NCBI RefSeq assembly: GCF_004124315.2
Contig: NZ_CP096889.1
Span: 3,207,001 to 3,271,000 of the forward strand
Length of the DNA: 64,000 nucleotides
Reading direction: 5' to 3'
Source of the DNA: Bacillus cabrialesii
GTDB lineage: Bacteria; Bacillota; Bacilli; Bacillales; Bacillaceae
The notes below the pieces were generated by a model. The model saw nothing but the letters and a program-made list of their open reading frames with translations, was not told the origin of the DNA and did no database searches. How positions within the stretch are numbered: the first letter of the stretch is position 1; the number at the start of each line of letters is the position of its first letter. Shown here one piece after another: positions 1 through 8,222 of this stretch. Position numbers and translations under genes: made by a program.

Positions 1-56
1 ATCTACCGTTCTATTCATAAAGCAACCGGCTTTAACAGCAATCACATATCATCCAC

Positions 57-88
57 ATAAAAACCGTTCTATTGGACGGTTTTTTTAT
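57..88 (+). terminator. Terminator-like hairpin at window edge
   Basis: A short stem (AACCGT pairing with ACGGTT around an 8-nt loop) is followed by a T run and preceded by an A run, so it could stop transcription from either side. The gene it serves on the left lies outside the window. The string CCGTTCTATT occurs at 6-15 and again in the stem and loop. Confidence 0.6.
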
Positions 89-97
89 CATAACGAG

Positions 98-129
98 AAA
101 AGGCTCCCCAGTAAAGGGAAGCCTTTTTC
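98..129 (-). terminator. Terminator of yuiF
   Basis: On the minus strand an 11-bp stem (AAAGGCTTCCC, one G-T wobble) closes a short loop and runs into a T-rich tail, directly downstream of the yuiF stop codon. Confidence 0.75.
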
Positions 130-1458
130 CTATAAAACAAGCGCTGCAATCCAGCCAAAGATGATAAGCGGAATATTATAAAATATAAATGTCGGCACAC
201 AAGTATCCCAAATGTGGTGATGCTGGCCGTCCGCGCTTAATCCTGAAGTCGGCCCAAGTGTACTGTCGCTGGCAGGTGAACCGGCATCGCCAAGCGCAGC
301 AGCCGCTCCGATAATCGCGACCGTTGCCATCGGGCTAAAACCGAGCTGCATACATAGAGGCACAAAAATGGTTGTGATGACTGGAATCGTCGCAAAAGAA
401 GATCCGATTCCCATTGTAATCAACAAGCCGACAATGAGCATCAGCAATGCGCCCAACGACTGACTGTGTCCGATAAAGCCAGCTGATGTTTTGACCAGTG
501 CCTCGACATCTCCGGTTTTGGTCAATACATTTGAAAATCCGGCTGCAACAAGCATGACAAAGCCGATAAAGGCCATTAAGACCATTCCGTCAGTTATCAG
601 CGAGTCCGCCTCATCACGCTTCATCACACCGCTGACAAACAGAATAATCAGGCCCGCCAGCGCCCCCATAATCATCCCTTCTACTCCCAAGGTCTGAGAT
701 AAGTAGAGCTGAACGCCGAGTGACACGACAATGGCAAGCACCGCGATAGCCAGGCTTTTTTTCGTATATGGAGAAGCGTTCGCACCAGATATTTCTTTTG
801 TTTCGTATGTTTTCGGCTTACGGAATACGATGATTGATAAAATCAGACCTGCAACCATACCCGCAACCGGAATCATTAAGGCGTAAGGAATATCACCGAG
901 AGATACGTTTAATCCGGCATCTGCCATATTATCCTTGAGCATGCCCTGAAAGATTTGGCCGAAACCGACCGGCAGCAAAATATAAGGAGCCGTTAATCCG
1001 AATGTGATCACACACGCAATCAGACGGCGGTCCATTTCAAGTTCATTAAAGATTTTCAAAAGCGGCGGAATCAGCACCGGGATAAATGCGATGTGAACCG
1101 GAACAACGTTTTGCGAGAAACAAGATACGATTAAAATAATCAGCACAATCAGCACTTTGGACAGTGCTTTTTTGCGAGAATCTTCTTTATTTCCGATTAA
1201 TTTAACAGAGGCTTCCACCATGGCGTCCGGAAGACCCGTTTTCGTTAAAGCCGCAGCAAACGCGCCAAGCATGGCGTAGCTGACTGCAACGGTGGCATTT
1301 CCGCCGAGTCCGTCAGTAAAGGCTTTAACCGTTTCGCCAAGACCGAGCCCGCCTGTTAACCCGCCGGCCAAGGCGCCTAAGATTAATGCGATAACAATAT
1401 TGACACGCAGCAGGCTTAAAACAAGCATAAGCAGCACTGCGATAACGACTGCATTCAT
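130..1458 (-). CDS. yuiF: Na+/H+ antiporter-type membrane transporter YuiF
   Basis: A 442-residue polytopic membrane protein with about 11-12 hydrophobic segments spread over its whole length. Glycine-rich patches (near residues 30-60) and the polar stretch GDAGSPASDSTLGPTSG near residue 400, inside a hydrophobic region, resemble the substrate region of the NhaC/ion-transporter superfamily. In B. subtilis this position is yuiF, annotated as a putative Na+/H+ antiporter or amino-acid transporter; the true substrate cannot be read from the sequence. ATG start preceded by GGAGGGG. It is a single-gene unit with its own terminator and a promoter carrying a dyad. Confidence 0.88.
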   Translation of the reverse strand: MNAVVIAVLLMLVLSLLRVNIVIALILGALAGGLTGGLGLGETVKAFTDGLGGNATVAVSYAMLGAFAAALTKTGLPDAMVEASVKLIGNKEDSRKKALSKVLIVLIILIVSCFSQNVVPVHIAFIPVLIPPLLKIFNELEMDRRLIACVITFGLTAPYILLPVGFGQIFQGMLKDNMADAGLNVSLGDIPYALMIPVAGMVAGLILSIIVFRKPKTYETKEISGANASPYTKKSLAIAVLAIVVSLGVQLYLSQTLGVEGMIMGALAGLIILFVSGVMKRDEADSLITDGMVLMAFIGFVMLVAAGFSNVLTKTGDVEALVKTSAGFIGHSQSLGALLMLIVGLLITMGIGSSFATIPVITTIFVPLCMQLGFSPMATVAIIGAAAALGDAGSPASDSTLGPTSGLSADGQHHHIWDTCVPTFIFYNIPLIIFGWIAALVL

Positions 1459-1524
1459 GATACCCCTCCAAAAAATCCTTTAGTTTGCTAATGTAGTAGA
1501 TAAATAAAGTACGAACGTATCGTA

Positions 1525-1554
1525 TCATAATCGATATACTTTAGTCAACTAAAG
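1525..1554 (-). promoter_or_regulatory. Probable yuiF promoter with dyad over the -35
   Basis: On the minus strand TTGACT is followed after 18 nt by TACGAT, about 70 nt before the yuiF start. The -35 element sits inside a perfect 7+7 dyad, CTTTAGT-CA-ACTAAAG (1539-1554), which looks like an operator. No regulator is identified. Confidence 0.45.
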
Positions 1555-1567
1555 ATTTTGGAAGAAA

Positions 1568-1598
1568 AAATCCCCGCCGCATACTGCGGCGGGGATTT
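1568..1598 (-). terminator. Terminator of pepA
   Basis: Perfect 14-bp GC-rich stem (AAATCCCCGCCGCA and its complement) around a 3-nt loop, followed on the minus strand by TTTT, immediately after the pepA stop. Confidence 0.9.
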
Positions 1599-1599
1599 A

Positions 1600-3102
1600 T
1601 CATGACTGGCTTTTATCTTCTTCCAATGCAAATCGCTCCGCCAGCGTGGCCAGTGTTCTGGCCATCACGCCGGTGGCTCCGGACGGGCCGAAGCAAGTTG
1701 CTTTATTTGAAGTCGCCGTGCCCGCAATATCTAGATGAACCCAAGGCGTTGCTTCAGCAAATTCACCAAGAAACGTGCCTGCCATAATCGCATGTCCTTC
1801 ACGTCCCGGCGAATTGCTGAGGTCCGCCATTTGGCTGCTTTTCACACGTTTTTTATCCTTCTCTGTTATCGGCAGCTGCCAGATCGCCTCGCCGCACTCC
1901 CCCGCTGCATCGACTACCTGCTCATAAAAGCGTTGATCATTTGTCATAGCGCCGGTCGTTTCTGTTCCTAATGCCACCACGACGCCGCCGGTAAGTGTAG
2001 CCACATCAACAAGCACTGACGCGCCATGCTGTTTCGCGTATGTAATGCCATCGGCAAGCACCAGTCTTCCTTCAGCATCCGTATTGAGGATTTCAATTGT
2101 TTTTCCGCTTAATGACACGATGACATCATCAGGCTTCATCGCCCCGCCGGAGATCATATTATCGGTTGACGGTATAACGGCCAGCACATTTTGCTCTGGA
2201 CGAAGCTCTCCGATCGTTTCCATTGCGCCAAGAACCGCAGCCGCTCCTCCCATATCAGATTTCATGCCGACAATTCCAGATTTCGTTTTAATGGAGTAGC
2301 CGCCTGTATCAAAGGTAATCCCTTTTCCGACAAGTCCGACGACGTCTTCCCAATCCTTTTTGCCCTGATACTTCAGCACAATCATCTTCGGCGGTTCGTC
2401 AGAGCCTTGGTTTACCGCAAGTATTCCTCCCATGCCGAGCTCTTCCATTTCTGATTTCTCCAATATTTCACACTCAAAATCATATTTCGCTGCAAGCTCC
2501 TCTGCATAAGAAGCAAGGTCGGTCGCTGTCAGCATGTTTCCTGGCATATTCACAAGCGTTCTAGCCGAATTTACCCCTTGACCGTATGCCTGGCCGACGC
2601 GAAGTCCCGCCTGCACTTCTTGTGTGTCTTCATCTGTGACGGCATACACGGCCTCAATTTGTTTGTCCGGCTCATTTGATTTGTGTTTATAATCCTGCAC
2701 CTCATAGGAAGCAAGCAGGCAGCTCTCAGCTAAAGCATGAGCGGCATCGGCTGCTGGCACGTCTTCCGACATAAACGTGTCAAGCAGGACAGCGGCTTCT
2801 TGTTTTCGGTCTTTATGAATGGCTTGAAAAACATGAGCAAAACATTCCTTCGCCTGTTCAAACGAATAATTTGCCTCTCTCCCCAAGCCAACGAAATAAA
2901 TCCGTTTCATACCCGCAGAAGATGTAGGGAATACTTTTGATACTTGATTCGGTTTCGAAGAGACATCACCATCTTTCAACAGCTGTGTCAGATGGCCTTC
3001 CAGCATTTCATCAATTTCCATTGCTTTGCCTGTCAGCCGGCTTTTTTGAAAAAGCCCGACCACAAGGGTATCTGTATGCTCTAGTTGCTGAACCGCATAA
3101 AA
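1600..3102 (-). CDS. pepA: Leucyl aminopeptidase (M17 family)
   Basis: Cytosolic M17 metallo-aminopeptidase of 500 residues, removing N-terminal residues from peptides. The C-terminal catalytic domain (about residues 180-490) carries the family signature NTDAEGRL and the metal-binding GKGITFDTGGYSIK segment; the N-terminal third is the less conserved macro-like domain. The chosen ATG follows AAGGAGTG with normal spacing; an in-frame upstream ATG would add 15 residues without a good ribosome binding site. Known in B. subtilis as yuiE/pepA. Ends in a strong private terminator. Confidence 0.93.
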   Translation of the reverse strand, partial: FYAVQQLEHTDTLVVGLFQKSRLTGKAMEIDEMLEGHLTQLLKDGDVSSKPNQVSKVFPTSSAGMKRIYFVGLGREANYSFEQAKECFAHVFQAIHKDRKQEAAVLLDTFMSEDVPAADAAHALAESCLLASYEVQDYKHKSNEPDKQIEAVYAVTDEDTQEVQAGLRVGQAYGQGVNSARTLVNMPGNMLTATDLASYAEELAAKYDFECEILEKSEMEELGMGGILAVNQGSDEPPKMIVLKYQGKKDWEDVVGLVGKGITFDTGGYSIKTKSGIVGMKSDMGGAAAVLGAMETIGELRPEQNVLAVIPSTDNMISGGAMKPDDVIVSLSGKTIEILNTDAEGRLVLADGITYAKQHGASVLVDVATLTGGVVVALGTETTGAMTNDQRFYEQVVDAAGECGEAIWQLPITEKDKKRVKSSQMADLSNSPGREGHAIMAGTFLGEFAEATPWVHLDIAGTATSNKATCFGPSGATGVMARTLATLAERFALEEDKSQS

Positions 3103-3262
3103 CATGAGGCTTACACTCCTTACGTAATGGGTATTTGTAATGAACAATGGTATAATAGGAAAAACATTCTTTCCATTACACTTATTTTATCAAACAACAG
3201 TCTAAGACTTGCTTTTTTCTTTTGAAACACGAAAGATTTTTCAAATAGAAAGGATGTCGCCT

Positions 3263-3739
3263 ATGGAACTTTTAACGAATTTTCCTTTATTATCAAGCCT
3301 GGCCGCGATTATTTTTGCTCAGGTCGTCAAAGTGCCCATCCAGTTTATCGTATCCAGAAAACTGGACTGGTCGCTGGTCACAAGTACGGGCGGCATGCCG
3401 AGCTCTCACTCCGCAGCGGTCACTGCGCTTTCTACAGGCGTAGCCTTGGAGCACGGATTAGGCTCCTCTCTCTTTGCGGTTTCCGCCATTTTCGCCGTCA
3501 TTACCATGTTTGACGCAACCGGCGTCAGACGTCACGCCGGTGAACAGGCAACAGTTCTCAATAAGCTTGTCATTGATTTTAACCGCTTCGTAAATGAAGC
3601 AAAGGACTTCCCGAAAGCCGAAGATAAAGAAAAGCAAAAAAAGCTGAAGGAGCTTCTCGGGCACCAGCCAATCGAGGTCTTTTTCGGAGGGTTAACAGGT
3701 ATTTTACTGACATTGATACTTGCTTACTTTTTTATGTAA
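3263..3739 (+). CDS. yuiD: YuiD, divergent PAP2/DUF212 membrane protein
   Basis: A 158-residue protein with hydrophobic segments at the N terminus (8-30), the middle (60-85) and the C-terminal end (138-158). It contains GGMPSSHSA, a motif of the acid phosphatase/vanadium haloperoxidase-related DUF212 family. The reaction is not established. The ATG at 3263 follows AAAGGATG; starting earlier would add 18 residues without support. Convergent with yuiC, with which it shares a bidirectional terminator. Confidence 0.85.
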   Translation: MELLTNFPLLSSLAAIIFAQVVKVPIQFIVSRKLDWSLVTSTGGMPSSHSAAVTALSTGVALEHGLGSSLFAVSAIFAVITMFDATGVRRHAGEQATVLNKLVIDFNRFVNEAKDFPKAEDKEKQKKLKELLGHQPIEVFFGGLTGILLTLILAYFFM

Positions 3740-3768
3740 AAACGCTCCAGCCGTGGCTGGAGCGTTTT
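3738..3768. terminator. Bidirectional terminator between yuiD and yuiC
   Basis: A 14-bp stem (AAAACGCTCCAGCC and complement) with a tiny loop, flanked by an A run and a T run, sits exactly between two convergent stop codons. Confidence 0.9.
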
Positions 3769-4423
3769 ATTCTTTCACAGTTTTATATTGATTTCTGAAC
3801 ACCTGCAACGATTTTGTTTCATTGAGCTTCTCAAGCTCATCTTCGGTGACCTTTCCCGTTCCCTTTTTAATCACATATACATCAAGGGTTTTTTTGCCCC
3901 ATTCATTGTACACATCTTTGACGGTTTCGAAGTACAGATCAAGGCGGTTTCCCTTAATAGCTGATCCTGTGTCGGCCACAACTCCGAGACCGTAATTCGG
4001 GATGAATAAAATCGTCCCGATCGGAAAAACGGACGGGTCAGCGGCAACCGTGGAGTATAAATCCCGTTTCACTTTCACGCCTGAATATGTAAGCCCGTAT
4101 AATGGATCGCCAGGCTTCTTTCCCGTCGATTCAGCTCCTGCTGTGTAGCCTGTTGCTGTTACTTTTTGGACCGGATACTCGTCCCAGTCAAATGCTTCCT
4201 CTAACGGTTTTGTTTTATCCTTAGCCGCGGACATGGTTTGTGTTTTTTTCTGCTGCAATGCTTTTAATGTCAGTCCTGCATGCTTCAAGTGCTTTTCTTG
4301 ATGTTCCTGCACCCATTTTGACAAGTCCTTCGCTTCAATTCCTGACACTGATAAAAATGTCGTGCCAAATGCAAGCAGAAATAAACAGGTCATCAGCAAA
4401 CGTCTGATCATATTCAACATCAT
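3767..4423 (-). CDS. yuiC: YuiC, secreted 3D-domain muralytic protein
   Basis: 218 residues with an N-terminal signal or anchor segment (residues 5-30, MIRRLLMTCLFLLAFG), a charged linker, and a C-terminal 3D domain (about 95-200). The conserved aspartates are visible in VVADTGSAIKGNRLDLYF. This family (Sps/MltA-like double-psi barrel) cleaves peptidoglycan glycan strands outside the cell, and YuiC of B. subtilis is a described member. ATG start after GGAGAGGTG. Downstream of yuiB in the same orientation, but separated from it by a terminator. Confidence 0.9.
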   Translation of the reverse strand: MMLNMIRRLLMTCLFLLAFGTTFLSVSGIEAKDLSKWVQEHQEKHLKHAGLTLKALQQKKTQTMSAAKDKTKPLEEAFDWDEYPVQKVTATGYTAGAESTGKKPGDPLYGLTYSGVKVKRDLYSTVAADPSVFPIGTILFIPNYGLGVVADTGSAIKGNRLDLYFETVKDVYNEWGKKTLDVYVIKKGTGKVTEDELEKLNETKSLQVFRNQYKTVKE

Positions 4424-4493
4424 TCACCTCTCCTCCGAATCATTGTTCCCAATTGGAGAGAGCAATATTCAAAATGGTGAATGAGCAGAAAGC

Positions 4494-4521
4494 ACAAAAA
4501 AAGCTTTCTTTAGAAGAAAGC
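4494..4521 (-). terminator. Terminator of yuiB
   Basis: Stem GCTTTCTT/AAGAAAGC with a 3-nt loop, followed on the minus strand by a run of seven T, just after the yuiB stop. Confidence 0.8.
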
Positions 4522-4526
4522 GGCAT

Positions 4527-4847
4527 TTAAAACATTTGATATCCTCTTTTTCTGAGCATATTGATCGCTACACCGGACACGATCGCACCAGCCAAACCGC
4601 TAGCTAAAATCAGCACATCGGCAGCTGCTAATGACACGATACGATGAAACAGGCCGGCAAAGGATTCTCCCGGCGACTGGACATAGCTGATCAGCTTTTC
4701 CTTGCTGATAATGAAAAGGCATACAACCGGATAAATCACAGCCATTATCCAAGACATTCTCAGCAGCATGTTTAATAAGAAACCGATTCCAAAAAACAAG
4801 ACAAAAAACAAAACAATTGAGATGATTACGACTGGCAGACTAATCAA
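4527..4847 (-). CDS. yuiB: YuiB, small integral membrane protein
   Basis: 106 residues, mostly hydrophobic: segments at about 3-25, 30-50 and 68-92, separated by a short polar stretch. No catalytic motif is visible and its function is unknown. It sits 52 bp downstream of yuiA in the same orientation and is probably co-transcribed with it. ATG start preceded by GGGGTGGG. Confidence 0.8.
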   Translation of the reverse strand: MISLPVVIISIVLFFVLFFGIGFLLNMLLRMSWIMAVIYPVVCLFIISKEKLISYVQSPGESFAGLFHRIVSLAAADVLILASGLAGAIVSGVAINMLRKRGYQMF

Positions 4848-4899
4848 CCTATCCCACCCCCTGCGTTGTTTTTAGTGTAACGCGGGGGCTGAAATAAAG

Positions 4900-5043
4900 T
4901 CAACGGCTGGAAAAAGAATGACTGTCTTTTCCTGTCCCCTGACATGACGGACAAGTCTCTGAACCGCCGAGGATCAATTGAAAATACCCTTTCCCTGAGC
5001 AAAATGGGCATGCATGTGAAGCGGTTGTCGTTGCAGTTTTCAT
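4900..5043 (-). CDS. yuiA: YuiA, small two-CxxC zinc-ribbon-like protein
   Basis: A 47-residue protein with two CPxC motifs (CPFC near residue 12 and CPSC near residue 31), each followed by a glycine turn (SGKGYF, QGTGKD). This is the pattern of a DnaJ-type or rubredoxin-like zinc ribbon. Preceded by GGGTGATGATCAG. In B. subtilis this position is yuiA, of unknown function. It probably leads a yuiA-yuiB unit. Confidence 0.8.
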   Translation of the reverse strand: MKTATTTASHACPFCSGKGYFQLILGGSETCPSCQGTGKDSHSFSSR

Positions 5044-5074
5044 CTGATCATCACCCTTTTTTCTTAATTTTCTG

Positions 5075-5102
5075 ATAATATATCACATCCAGCTGTCAAC
5101 AA
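5075..5102 (-). promoter_or_regulatory. Probable promoter of yuiA-yuiB
   Basis: On the minus strand TTGTTG, 16 nt, TATTAT, about 30 nt upstream of the yuiA start; TTGACA overlaps the -35 but is badly spaced. Confidence 0.45.
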
Positions 5103-5191
5103 TAAAGTCAGATCATGTGACAAATCTTTTGATGTAAGCGGAAACATACTTATTTTCCTCTCGTTCTCTTTTTATTTTGGCGTTTTTTAAT

Positions 5192-5218
5192 AAAAAAACC
5201 CGCGGAGAGCGGGTTTTT
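5192..5218 (-). terminator. Terminator of yumB
   Basis: Stem AAAAACCCGC/GCGGGTTTTT with a 5-nt loop and T run on the minus strand. The stem overlaps the yumB stop codon by two bases. Confidence 0.85.
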
Positions 5219-6437
5219 AGAAAAACTTAAACTTGCCTTTTTTCAGCGTCAGTCCGAGTCCGCCAATCAAAAACAGCGAGCGGTTATCGATGACTTTTTT
5301 CATAAACGAAGCCGGAGTGCCTTTCAGCTTTCTGCCATAAACGACTCCAACCGCGTTATGCTCGCCAAGAGATGCCACCGTTCCCTTAATGTCCGGCTTA
5401 AATTGCTCAAGCTCTCCGCCTTTAATGAGCTTGCCAAGGTTCTTAGCAACCGTGATCCCCTGCTGCATCGCAATTTGCGCAGTCGGCGGATACGGGCGCT
5501 CAGTATCTTCATTCATAAACAGTGAGCTGTCGCCGAGAATGAAGACGTTGTCATGTCCGGGTGCGCGAAGATCAGGATTGACTTTGACTCGGCCGCGCAT
5601 ATTTTCAAAACCGGCTTCCTCCACAATCGGATGGCCGCGGACACCTGCCGCCCATACAACGGTTTGCGATTTGATCTGCTCAGGTTCTTCATCTTTTTTC
5701 CCGACTCTGACTCCTTCCGGTGTACATTCTTGTACTGCCGTGCCGATCTTAAACTCAACTCCGTTTTCCTCAAGATAATGAACCGCATAATCGACAAGCT
5801 CAGGATCAAACCCCGGCAAAACGGTCGGCGCTGCTTCCACACAAACGATGCGGACAAGGCTTCTGTCAATGTCATACTCCTTACAGAGCTCAGGCACGCG
5901 GGCTGCCAGCTCGCCGAGAAATTCGATTCCCGTGAACCCGGCTCCGCCTACAACGATTGTTAACCTGTCCGGCCGCTTTTCCGCTTCCGTATTGTAAGTC
6001 GCAAACTGCAGTTCAATATGTTCCCGCAGCAGGCGTGACGTGTTGATATTGGCGATCGGAAACGCATATTCTTTCAAGCCTTTAATGCCGAACGTTTCAG
6101 GCACGGCTCCGAGCCCGATGACTAAATAATCGTATTGCAGCTCTCCATTCGCAAGCACAACTTTTTTCTCATCAATGTTGATCGCCTTTACGGTATCCTG
6201 TACAAAATTGACCCGCGACTGGTTGATTACATCTTTTATCTGATAACGGCAGCGGTCATGGTGGAGCGTTCCCGCGCTCGCTTCATGCATCCATGTCGTT
6301 TCATAATGATAATTGTGTTTATTCACAAGCGTAATATCAGCATCATTCGGCCCGACAAACTTTGTCAGCCTTGTTACCGTCATCAATCCGCCATATCCTG
6401 CACCTAAAATCACGATTTTGGGCTTATTCAATGCCAT
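5217..6437 (-). CDS. yumB: YumB, type II NADH dehydrogenase-like flavoprotein
   Basis: A 406-residue FAD-dependent pyridine nucleotide-disulfide oxidoreductase of the NDH-2 type. The FAD Rossmann motif GAGYGGL is at residue 12, the NAD Rossmann motif VGGAGFTGIE is near 165, and the second FAD signature is VFILGDSS near 300. Such enzymes pass electrons from NADH to quinone at the inner membrane face; whether YumB does so is inferred from family. The chosen ATG (MALNKPK) avoids a poorly placed upstream codon. Divergent from yumC. A paralogue, yutJ, lies 8 kb away. Confidence 0.88.
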   Translation of the reverse strand: MALNKPKIVILGAGYGGLMTVTRLTKFVGPNDADITLVNKHNYHYETTWMHEASAGTLHHDRCRYQIKDVINQSRVNFVQDTVKAINIDEKKVVLANGELQYDYLVIGLGAVPETFGIKGLKEYAFPIANINTSRLLREHIELQFATYNTEAEKRPDRLTIVVGGAGFTGIEFLGELAARVPELCKEYDIDRSLVRIVCVEAAPTVLPGFDPELVDYAVHYLEENGVEFKIGTAVQECTPEGVRVGKKDEEPEQIKSQTVVWAAGVRGHPIVEEAGFENMRGRVKVNPDLRAPGHDNVFILGDSSLFMNEDTERPYPPTAQIAMQQGITVAKNLGKLIKGGELEQFKPDIKGTVASLGEHNAVGVVYGRKLKGTPASFMKKVIDNRSLFLIGGLGLTLKKGKFKFF

Positions 6438-6768
6438 CACATCCACCTTCTCTTTTTTTGCTTTTGTTAGACGCGTAATAAAATGATCATTTGTGTTAGC
6501 TTCAGCTTATTGGCGGGATTTTATGAAATATATTGAAAAGTTTTTTGTGAAGTCCTCACCCAGAGCACTACTATCATATTTATCCGGCTGGCCCGAGAAA
6601 CATTCAGAAAAAGATCAATTCATTTGGTTATCATCGTATCGGCCTGCGGAAAAATTTTCAAGAATGGATGCGCACGCTAGACACTTACGATTTTTTCTGC
6701 TGACTCGTCAATTTAAACAGCAATATGGTATAATTAATAACAATTTTCATTTAGGAGGCAATTTTCGT
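6438..6768. other. Divergent yumB-yumC intergenic region
   Basis: 331 bp without a supported gene. The yumC frame is open upstream to 6493, but there is no ribosome binding site and the peptide is not like the reductase family, so I read it as chance. A sigma-A-like -10 (TATAAT, 6729-6734) with a weak -35 (TCGTCA, 6705-6710) can serve yumC. Confidence 0.6.
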
Positions 6769-7767
6769 ATGCGAGAGGATACAAAGGTTTATGATATTAC
6801 AATTATAGGCGGGGGACCGGTCGGCTTATTCACAGCTTTTTACGGAGGCATGAGACAGGCAAGCGTCAAAATTATCGAAAGCCTGCCTCAGCTCGGCGGA
6901 CAGCTTAGCGCCCTATACCCTGAAAAATATATCTACGATGTAGCGGGCTTCCCGAAAATCCGCGCACAAGAGCTTATCAATAACCTAAAAGAGCAAATGG
7001 CGAAATTCGACCAAACCATTTGTCTGGAGCAAGCGGTTGAATCTGTTGAGAAACAAGCGGACGGCGTGTTTAAGCTTGTGACAAATGAAGAAACCCACTA
7101 CTCCAAAACAGTCATCATCACTGCAGGAAACGGCGCATTCAAACCGAGAAAGCTGGAGCTTGAAAATGCCGAGCAATATGAAGGCAAAAACCTTCACTAC
7201 TTCGTTGACGATTTGCAAAAATTCGCCGGCAGACGCGTCGCGATCCTTGGCGGCGGAGATTCAGCGGTTGACTGGGCGCTTATGCTTGAGCCGATCGCAA
7301 AAGAAGTATCCATCATTCACCGCCGCGATAAGTTCCGCGCGCACGAGCACAGTGTGGAAAACCTTCATGCGTCTAAGGTAAATGTCCTGACACCATTCGT
7401 CCCTGCGGAGCTGATCGGGGAAGACAAAATTGAACAGCTTGTGCTTGAAGAAGTGAAAGGCGACCGCAAAGAGATTTTAGAAATTGATGACTTAATCGTC
7501 AACTACGGTTTCGTTTCATCTCTTGGACCGATCAAAAACTGGGGTCTGGACATCGAGAAAAATTCCATTGTCGTCAAATCAACAATGGAAACAAACATCG
7601 AAGGCTTCTTTGCAGCAGGTGACATTTGTACATACGAAGGAAAAGTCAACCTGATCGCAAGCGGCTTCGGCGAGGCACCGACAGCAGTGAACAACGCCAA
7701 GGCTTACATGGATCCGAAAGCCCGCGTACAGCCTCTTCATTCAACAAGTCTTTTTGAAAATAAATAA
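6769..7767 (+). CDS. yumC: Ferredoxin/flavodoxin-NADP+ reductase YumC
   Basis: 332 residues; a thioredoxin-reductase-like FNR (type 2) that transfers electrons between NADPH and ferredoxin or flavodoxin. The FAD motif GGGPVGLF is near residue 13, the NADP motif GGGDSAVDW near 158, and the C-terminal FAD-binding GDICTYEGK near 285. It lacks the CxxC redox pair of thioredoxin reductases, as expected for FNRs. Start chosen at the ATG behind TAGGAGGC, giving the family length. The enzyme is reported essential in B. subtilis. Confidence 0.93.
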   Translation: MREDTKVYDITIIGGGPVGLFTAFYGGMRQASVKIIESLPQLGGQLSALYPEKYIYDVAGFPKIRAQELINNLKEQMAKFDQTICLEQAVESVEKQADGVFKLVTNEETHYSKTVIITAGNGAFKPRKLELENAEQYEGKNLHYFVDDLQKFAGRRVAILGGGDSAVDWALMLEPIAKEVSIIHRRDKFRAHEHSVENLHASKVNVLTPFVPAELIGEDKIEQLVLEEVKGDRKEILEIDDLIVNYGFVSSLGPIKNWGLDIEKNSIVVKSTMETNIEGFFAAGDICTYEGKVNLIASGFGEAPTAVNNAKAYMDPKARVQPLHSTSLFENK

Positions 7768-7768
7768 G

Positions 7769-7808
7769 AAAAAAAGGAGTTTGTGTCAGCGACACAGCTC
7801 CTTTTTTA
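7769..7808. terminator. Bidirectional terminator between yumC and yuzG
   Basis: Long hairpin (AAAAAAGGAG arm pairing with CTCCTTTTTT, plus an inner GTGTC/GACAC stem) between convergent genes, A run on the left and T run on the right. Confidence 0.88.
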
Positions 7809-7946
7809 TTTGAAGATATTCATATAATTCAATGCAGTTCCAAGAACCAGCGCAATCACAAGGGCTGCGACGATCCAGATCATTGCCATAATAATGCGGT
7901 CTTGGATCTTTTGGGACTTCGGTGTTTTTTCTTCGTTTTGCGTCAT
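7806..7946 (-). CDS. yuzG: YuzG, small single-pass membrane protein
   Basis: A 46-residue protein with a charged N terminus (MTQNEEKTPKSQKIQDR) and one hydrophobic segment (about residues 19-38, MAMIWIVAALVIALVLGTAL). Preceded by AGGAGCG at good spacing. Function unknown. The stop codon lies in the right arm of the shared terminator with yumC. Confidence 0.78.
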   Translation of the reverse strand: MTQNEEKTPKSQKIQDRIIMAMIWIVAALVIALVLGTALNYMNIFK

Positions 7947-8133
7947 CTCATTCGCTCCTTTCACATGTTTATGCCATAAAGAAAGCCTGGTGCTGAACGA
8001 CCAAGCTTTGCTGAACGTATATGATTCGCGTTTTTGATCCGCTCTCTAAGACCATTCGTTAAAACTATCATACCCAAACACATTGTGCATGACAAGCTTA
8101 GACACTTGCACACATCTGAAGCAAATAAAATGT

Positions 8134-8162
8134 TTGACATCCTAAATAAAACAGAGTACATT
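8134..8162 (+). promoter_or_regulatory. Promoter of guaC
   Basis: TTGACA, 17 nt, TACATT, about 60 nt before the guaC start. The -35 is a perfect sigma-A match. No purine riboswitch-like fold is evident in the leader. Confidence 0.6.
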
Positions 8163-8222
8163 ATACAAGGCGAACATTTCATAAATTATTCTTTTAAATA
8201 TTCGTTTTTAGGAGTGAAAATG

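Noticed and set aside
6493..6768. 92-codon in-frame extension upstream of yumC
   Set aside because: No ribosome binding site at its start, peptide unrelated to the reductase family, while the ATG at 6769 has a strong TAGGAGGC and gives the family length.
8163..8219. Purine riboswitch in the guaC leader
   Set aside because: The leader after the promoter is too short and lacks the conserved three-stem purine aptamer loops.
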